Positions 13,329 to 17,137 of a stretch of 17,137 nucleotides of DNA are shown here, one piece after another; within the stretch, counting starts at the first letter, position 1; the number at the start of each line of letters is the position of its first letter. The stretch is from an uncultured Clostridia bacterium (GTDB lineage: Bacteria > Bacillota > Clostridia > TANB77 > CAG-508). A program made the position numbers and the translations under genes. The notes under the pieces were generated by a model. The model saw only the letters and a program-made list of their open reading frames with translations, ran no database searches and was not told the origin of the DNA. The stretch is taken from positions 1-17,137 of the forward strand of contig CALXAW010000017.1 in the NCBI GenBank assembly GCA_944386375.1. The letters are read 5' to 3'.

Positions 13329-14573
13329 ATGAAAAAAATAAGTTCAAAAGTTTTAGCTCTTGTGGTAGCACTAACATGTATGTTTCAATTTACAGTTGTA
13401 ATGGCAGCAGACCAAACAACAACATTAAAAAACGAAAAATCAAGCAATAACGAAGAAATAACAAATGCACAAAACAATTTAGAAAATGTACAACAAGAAA
13501 AAAGCAAAACAGTAACAGAAGTAGAAAATTTAGACAGTCAAATAACAACATATGAAACACAAATAGAAGAACTAGACGGAAAAATAAATGATTTATCAAA
13601 TAAAATAACAGAATCAGAAGGAAACATACAAAAAGCAGAAGAAGAATACCAAAAAGAAAACCAATTACTTAACGAAAGACTTGTAGTAATGTATGAAAAT
13701 GGTGAAACCTCTTATTTAGATGTTTTACTTTCTTCAGAAAGCTTAACAGACTTTATATCTAATTATTACTTAGTTTCAGAACTTGCATCATATGATACAG
13801 ACCTATTAGAGCAAATACAAGAAAAGAAACAAGAAATAGAAAATCAAAAACAGCAATTAGAAACAAGTAAAAACGAATTAAATACATCAAAAGCGCAAAA
13901 AGAGCAAACACAAGTAGAACTTGCAGCAGCAAAAGAAGAAAAATCTAAACAAGTAGCACAATTATCACAAGAAGAACAAAATATACAAGCGCAAATAGAC
14001 GAATTAAAAGAAGCAAATAAAGAAATAGACAAAAAAATAGCAGCAGCACAAGCAGCAATAGAAGCAGCCAAAAAGAAACATCAGCAACAACAACAAGCAA
14101 ATGCAGCAAATGGAGGCTCTTCAAGCAGTAGTTCTAACTCAGGAGGAACTAGCACAGGTGGTGGAGCAGTAAGCTCAAGTGGATTTATAAGACCAGTATC
14201 TGGTTATCCTATAACTACAACTTGGCATTATTCAAGTGGAGCATTACATGGAGCAGTAGACTTTAGTGGCTCTGGAATATCAGGTAAACCAATATATGCT
14301 GTAGCAGACGGAATTGTTGTTACAACAGAGGCATTAACAACAAGCTATGGTAATTACATAATTATAGCACATTACAATGGGCTATACACACTATATGCAC
14401 ATGGACAAGCAGGTTCAATAGCAGTATCAGAAGGGCAAGAAGTAAAACAAGGGCAACAAATTATGAGAGTAGGATCAACAGGAAACTCAACAGGACCACA
14501 CTTACACTTCGAAGTAAGAACAAGTCCAGGAAGATATGCAAACAGAGTAAACCCATTAAATTACTTGCCATAA
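13329..14573 (+). CDS. Secreted coiled-coil M23 peptidase with low-complexity linker (third of three)
   Basis: 414 residues. A signal peptide (about 1-26, ending VMA-AD) is followed by a coiled coil (30-250) and a linker of Gln, then Ser/Gly (about 251-284) found in neither sister. The M23 domain has H307 and D311 in HGAVD, H393 in HLHFE, and LYAH near 358. The first His motif is HGAVD rather than HTGxD, but both ligands are kept. The FtsX-contact segment RLVVMYENGETSYLDVLLSS, followed by LTDFISNYYLVSEL, is nearly identical to the second copy, which suggests a recent duplication. GGAGG (13317-13321) precedes the ATG. The 73-base gap before it could hold an extra promoter, but I see no good match. 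Confidence 0.92.
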   Translation: MKKISSKVLALVVALTCMFQFTVVMAADQTTTLKNEKSSNNEEITNAQNNLENVQQEKSKTVTEVENLDSQITTYETQIEELDGKINDLSNKITESEGNIQKAEEEYQKENQLLNERLVVMYENGETSYLDVLLSSESLTDFISNYYLVSELASYDTDLLEQIQEKKQEIENQKQQLETSKNELNTSKAQKEQTQVELAAAKEEKSKQVAQLSQEEQNIQAQIDELKEANKEIDKKIAAAQAAIEAAKKKHQQQQQANAANGGSSSSSSNSGGTSTGGGAVSSSGFIRPVSGYPITTTWHYSSGALHGAVDFSGSGISGKPIYAVADGIVVTTEALTTSYGNYIIIAHYNGLYTLYAHGQAGSIAVSEGQEVKQGQQIMRVGSTGNSTGPHLHFEVRTSPGRYANRVNPLNYLP

Positions 14574-14578
14574 TTGAA

Positions 14579-14628
14579 TAAAGCGACTTTTATACAATAG
14601 GAAAGCATGACTTTTCTATTGTATAAAA
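14579..14628 (-). repeat. Repeat box plus 18-bp hairpin
   Basis: AAAGCGACTTTTA (reverse of TAAAAGTCGCTTT, 14580-14592) overlaps a hairpin with arms 14588-14605 and 14611-14628. It has 18 pairs with one G-U and a core AAAG-CATGA-CTTT. The outer sequence TATACAATAGG is again different from the other copies but fully paired. Confidence 0.82.
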
Positions 14629-14643
14629 TAAAAATTTTGTAGA

Positions 14644-14682
14644 TTGCATATATAGAGAAAGTAATTTTTTCTATATATGCAA
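14644..14682 (+). repeat. Second hairpin of the AAAGT type in the same gap
   Basis: Arms 14644-14661 and 14665-14682 pair at 18 positions (two G-U) around a TAA loop. The outer sequence TTGCATATATAGAG is unlike the neighbouring hairpin. No constant box adjoins it. Together with 14588-14628 it fills the gap between the third hydrolase and ctpA, so these may mark a transcript boundary. Confidence 0.72.
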
Positions 14683-14715
14683 AATATAATATTATAAAAA
14701 CGATGGGAGAGAGCA

Positions 14716-15933
14716 ATGGAGCATAACAAAGAAAAATTCAAATATTATAAAATTGTAATGCTGGTTGTATTAACAGCATTTATTACATTTTTGTTAACAT
14801 CTATTATAATGTATTCATATATGAAAAATAATGAAGAGCAACCAGAAGAAATAGCAACAACATATACAGTAGATAATATTGACGAAGCAATACAACCATA
14901 TAGAAATATAATAGATAAATACTATTTAGGAGAAATAGACGAAAATGCACTTATAGAAGGAGCAATAAAAGGATATGTTGATGGATTAAATGACCCATAT
15001 ACAGAATACATATCTAAAGAAGAAATGCAAGATTACACAGAAGACTTATTAGGAAATTTTGTTGGTATTGGTGTATATATGGTTGCAAATACAGAAGTAA
15101 ACAGAATACAAGTATTATCTCCAATAAAAGACTCACCAGCAGAAAAAGCAGGAATACAACCAGGTGATTATATAATAAAAGTAAATGATGTAGAATATAC
15201 AGCAGAACAAATGACAGAAGCTTCAAATGTAATAAAAGGAGAAGAAGGCACAACAGTAAAACTTCAACTTTTAAGAGAAGATAAAACATTAGATTTAGAA
15301 ATAACAAGAGAAGAAGTAGAAACAAACCCACTAACTTCAGAAGTATTAGAAAATAATATAGGTTATATAGGAATAACAAGTTTTGACGAAAACTCTGCAG
15401 AAGGATTTAAGAAAAAATTAGAAGAACTACAAAAACAAAATATAAGTTCTTTAATAATAGACTTACGCAATAATGGTGGAGGAATAGTAGACGAAGCAAT
15501 AGAAATTGCAGAATGTATAGTAGATAAAGACTCAACACTATTAATAACAACAAACAAAGACGGAAAAGAAGAAATAACAAAATCAGATAAAGACCCAATA
15601 ATAAATATGCCAATAGTTGTTTTAGTAAACGAAAACTCTGCAAGTGCTTCAGAAATATTAGCAGGAGCACTAAAAGATCTACAAAAAGCCACATTAGTTG
15701 GAACTACAACATATGGTAAAGGTGTAATACAAAACTTTATGACATTAAGAAACGGAAGTGGTATAAAAGTTACTACAGAAGAATATTTTACACCAAACAG
15801 ACAAAAGATAAATGAAGTTGGAATAGAGCCAAACGAAGTAGTAGAATTACCAGAAGATGTGCAAAACCAATTAATAGTAGAAAAAGACAAAGACACACAA
15901 TTACAAAAAGCTATAGAACTTTTGAAAAAATAA
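14716..15933 (+). CDS. S41 C-terminal processing peptidase (CtpA/CtpB type)
   Basis: 405 residues. A short cytoplasmic N terminus and one membrane anchor (about 12-33) place the protease outside. A helical region (50-110) with DPYTEYIS is followed by a PDZ domain (about 112-195, with SPAEKAGIQPGDYIIKVN) and the S41 core (205-380). The serine-lysine dyad appears as S310 in ENSASASEILAG and K335 in TTYGKG, the same 25-residue spacing as in CtpB of Bacillus and Prc of E. coli. Such proteases trim or degrade extracytoplasmic proteins; CtpB acts in sporulation signalling. The position after three FtsEX-type hydrolases makes those possible substrates, by inference. GGGAGAG (14705-14711) precedes the ATG; TATAAT at 14685-14690 has no clear -35. 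It is followed by pgsA after 12 bases. Confidence 0.93.
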   Translation: MEHNKEKFKYYKIVMLVVLTAFITFLLTSIIMYSYMKNNEEQPEEIATTYTVDNIDEAIQPYRNIIDKYYLGEIDENALIEGAIKGYVDGLNDPYTEYISKEEMQDYTEDLLGNFVGIGVYMVANTEVNRIQVLSPIKDSPAEKAGIQPGDYIIKVNDVEYTAEQMTEASNVIKGEEGTTVKLQLLREDKTLDLEITREEVETNPLTSEVLENNIGYIGITSFDENSAEGFKKKLEELQKQNISSLIIDLRNNGGGIVDEAIEIAECIVDKDSTLLITTNKDGKEEITKSDKDPIINMPIVVLVNENSASASEILAGALKDLQKATLVGTTTYGKGVIQNFMTLRNGSGIKVTTEEYFTPNRQKINEVGIEPNEVVELPEDVQNQLIVEKDKDTQLQKAIELLKK

Positions 15934-15945
15934 AGGAGAAAAATT

Positions 15946-16542
15946 ATGAATCTACCAAATAAATTAACAATATTTAGAATTATATTGGTACCTATAATGG
16001 TAATAATCCCATTTTTCAACATACCAGGAGAATTTTTAGGTATTCCTATATCATTATTAATAATAGATGCAATATTTATAATAGCATCTATAACAGATAA
16101 ACTAGACGGACACATAGCACGTTCTAGAAACCAAATAACCACATTTGGAAAATTTTTAGACCCACTAGCAGATAAAATACTAGTACTTGCAGCAATGATT
16201 ATGTTAGTAGAATTTGCAAAATTACCAGCTTGGATACCAATTATAGTATTAGCACGTGAATTTATTGTTTCAGGATATAGGCTAGTAGCAGTAGAAAAAG
16301 GCGGAAAAGTAATTGCAGCGTCAATATGGGGCAAACTAAAAACAGTAACACAAATGATAGCAATAATATTAGCATTTATAGATGTAAATGCATTTTGTGC
16401 ATTTATAAATGGTAACCTTACAGGATTTGCGTTTGTACTTAACCTAGTAAGTAGCATATTAATGACAATATCAGTAATAGCAACAATATTCTCTGGCTAT
16501 GATTATGTAAAAGATGGAAAAGATTTACTAAAAGATAAGTAA
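15946..16542 (+). CDS. pgsA: CDP-diacylglycerol-glycerol-3-phosphate 3-phosphatidyltransferase
   Basis: 198 residues, an integral membrane enzyme that joins CDP-diacylglycerol and glycerol-3-phosphate to make phosphatidylglycerol phosphate, the committed step to phosphatidylglycerol and cardiolipin. The CDP-alcohol phosphotransferase motif is complete: D51, D54-G55, A58-R59, G68, D72, D76 (DKLDGHIAR...GKFLDPLAD), which binds the metal ions and CDP. The start MNLPNKLTIFRIILVP is typical of PgsA. About six hydrophobic segments are visible. AAAGGAG precedes the ATG, 12 bases after ctpA, so it is cotranscribed with the protease. No terminator separates it from greA, but greA has its own promoter. 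Confidence 0.95.
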   Translation: MNLPNKLTIFRIILVPIMVIIPFFNIPGEFLGIPISLLIIDAIFIIASITDKLDGHIARSRNQITTFGKFLDPLADKILVLAAMIMLVEFAKLPAWIPIIVLAREFIVSGYRLVAVEKGGKVIAASIWGKLKTVTQMIAIILAFIDVNAFCAFINGNLTGFAFVLNLVSSILMTISVIATIFSGYDYVKDGKDLLKDK

Positions 16543-16548
16543 ACATAC

Positions 16549-16577
16549 TTGACAAATAATTATGAGTGGTTTAATAT
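16549..16577 (+). promoter_or_regulatory. Promoter of greA
   Basis: TTGACA (16549-16554), a 17-base spacer and TAATAT (16572-16577). It starts seven bases after the pgsA stop codon. Confidence 0.8.
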
Positions 16578-16615
16578 ATATACTACATTAAAATTAACTA
16601 AAGGAGGAAAACAAA

Positions 16616-17092
16616 ATGGAAGAAAAAGAAGTAATACTAACCCAAGAAGGTTACGATAATTTAGAAAAAGAATTAGAATATTTAAGAACAGAAAAAAGAG
16701 CAGAAATAGCAGACAGAATAAAAGTAGCACTAGGATTTGGAGACTTGTCAGAAAATTCTGAATATGATGAGGCAAAAAATGCACAAGCAGAAAACGAAGT
16801 AAAAATAGCAGAACTAGAAAACAAACTAAGATATGCAAAAATAATAGACGAGTCAGAAATAGACACAAAAACTGTTCAAATAGGAAACACTGTAAGACTA
16901 CATGACATAGAATTTGACGAAGACATAGAATATACAATAGTAGGTTCAACAGAAGTTAACTTAGAAGAAAATAGAATATCTAACGAATCACCAATTGGGA
17001 AGGCGCTACTTGGTGCTAAAAAGAACCAAGTTGTAAATGTAGAAGCACCAGCAGGAACAATACAATATAAAATATTATCAATAAAAAAATAA
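16616..17092 (+). CDS. greA: Transcription elongation factor GreA
   Basis: 158 residues, standard length. GreA enters the secondary channel of RNA polymerase and stimulates cleavage of backtracked RNA. The N-terminal coiled coil (about 1-75) has the tip FGDLSENSEYDEAK (41-54), with the two acidic residues D43 and E46 that hold the catalytic magnesium (D41 and E44 in E. coli). The C-terminal FKBP-like domain (80-158) contains YTIVGSTEVNLEENRISNESPIGKALLGAKKNQVV, a strong GreA signature. AAAGGAGG (about 16601-16608) lies before the ATG. It has its own consensus-like promoter and a terminator, so it is probably transcribed alone. Confidence 0.98.
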   Translation: MEEKEVILTQEGYDNLEKELEYLRTEKRAEIADRIKVALGFGDLSENSEYDEAKNAQAENEVKIAELENKLRYAKIIDESEIDTKTVQIGNTVRLHDIEFDEDIEYTIVGSTEVNLEENRISNESPIGKALLGAKKNQVVNVEAPAGTIQYKILSIKK

Positions 17093-17101
17093 AAAACATT
17101 A

Positions 17102-17130
17102 AAGAGGGTTCTCATTTTAGAAACCCTCTT
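17102..17130 (+). terminator. Terminator after greA, possibly bidirectional
   Basis: AAGAGGGTT (17102-17110) pairs with AACCCTCTT (17122-17130) around an 11-base loop. TTATTTATA follows, a weak T-tract, and AAAAAACATT precedes it, so it could also stop a transcript arriving from the right. Confidence 0.8.
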
Positions 17131-17137
17131 ATTTATA

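Noticed and set aside
15363..16457. Minus-strand open frame of 364 codons across ctpA and pgsA
   Set aside because: It is the antisense of two well-recognised genes. A-rich coding strands make long Phe/Leu/Ile-rich antisense frames; there is no ribosome site or family match.

Overview
This window reads as a chromosomal segment of a strongly AT-rich, low-G+C Bacillota, most likely a spore-forming member of Clostridia. The reasons are the A-rich coding strands with ATA/AGA codon use, strong AGGAGG-type ribosome sites, consensus sigma-A promoters, a split transketolase, a TGS-domain nucleoside kinase, a VanW protein, FtsEX with PcsB/EnvC-like hydrolases, and an H-type small acid-soluble spore protein. 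No species can be named from the sequence alone.

Layout. Bases 1-410 look like the end of something integrated. There is a truncated minus-strand gene with a near-perfect promoter, two in-phase 10-bp direct repeats, and then the 3' half of a tRNA-Gln(UUG) with encoded CCA but no 5' half. This is the usual footprint of an element inserted in a tRNA gene. A strong terminator follows. From 793 to 2819 lie a small unknown gene, an XTP/dITP diphosphatase (rdgB family) and a ComEC-like metallo-beta-lactamase-fold protein whose metal ligands are mostly replaced. A VanW protein runs convergently (2985-3686). Next come an unlisted 53-residue membrane peptide, rpmE, a minus-strand sspH gene, and an operon of nucleoside kinase plus RNHCP-domain protein (5004-6965). 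A Gly/Cys-rich small protein with a sporulation-type promoter match precedes the two-subunit transketolase (7358-9124).

The right half (9299-15933) is a cell-envelope block: ftsE, ftsX, three tandem secreted coiled-coil/M23 peptidases, and a CtpA-type S41 protease. The expected logic is that the FtsEX ABC complex gates the peptidoglycan hydrolases from the membrane, with the protease possibly processing envelope proteins. pgsA (phospholipid synthesis) and greA (transcript cleavage factor) close the window, followed by a terminator.

The most unusual content is between the genes. At least five intergenic sites carry pieces of one modular palindromic repeat family. One module is a long hairpin with a conserved AAAGT-loop-ACTTT core and outer arms that differ between copies yet remain paired. 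Another is a constant box AAAGTCGCT(T/A)(T/C)GCTCCA. A third is a short palindrome ending in TTGGCGC. The last is a large AACAAAT/ATTTGTT hairpin. The change of sequence with preserved pairing suggests selected structure or a mobile palindromic element. A second notable signal is a 16-bp hairpin plus T-run that contains the ribosome site of the transketolase operon.
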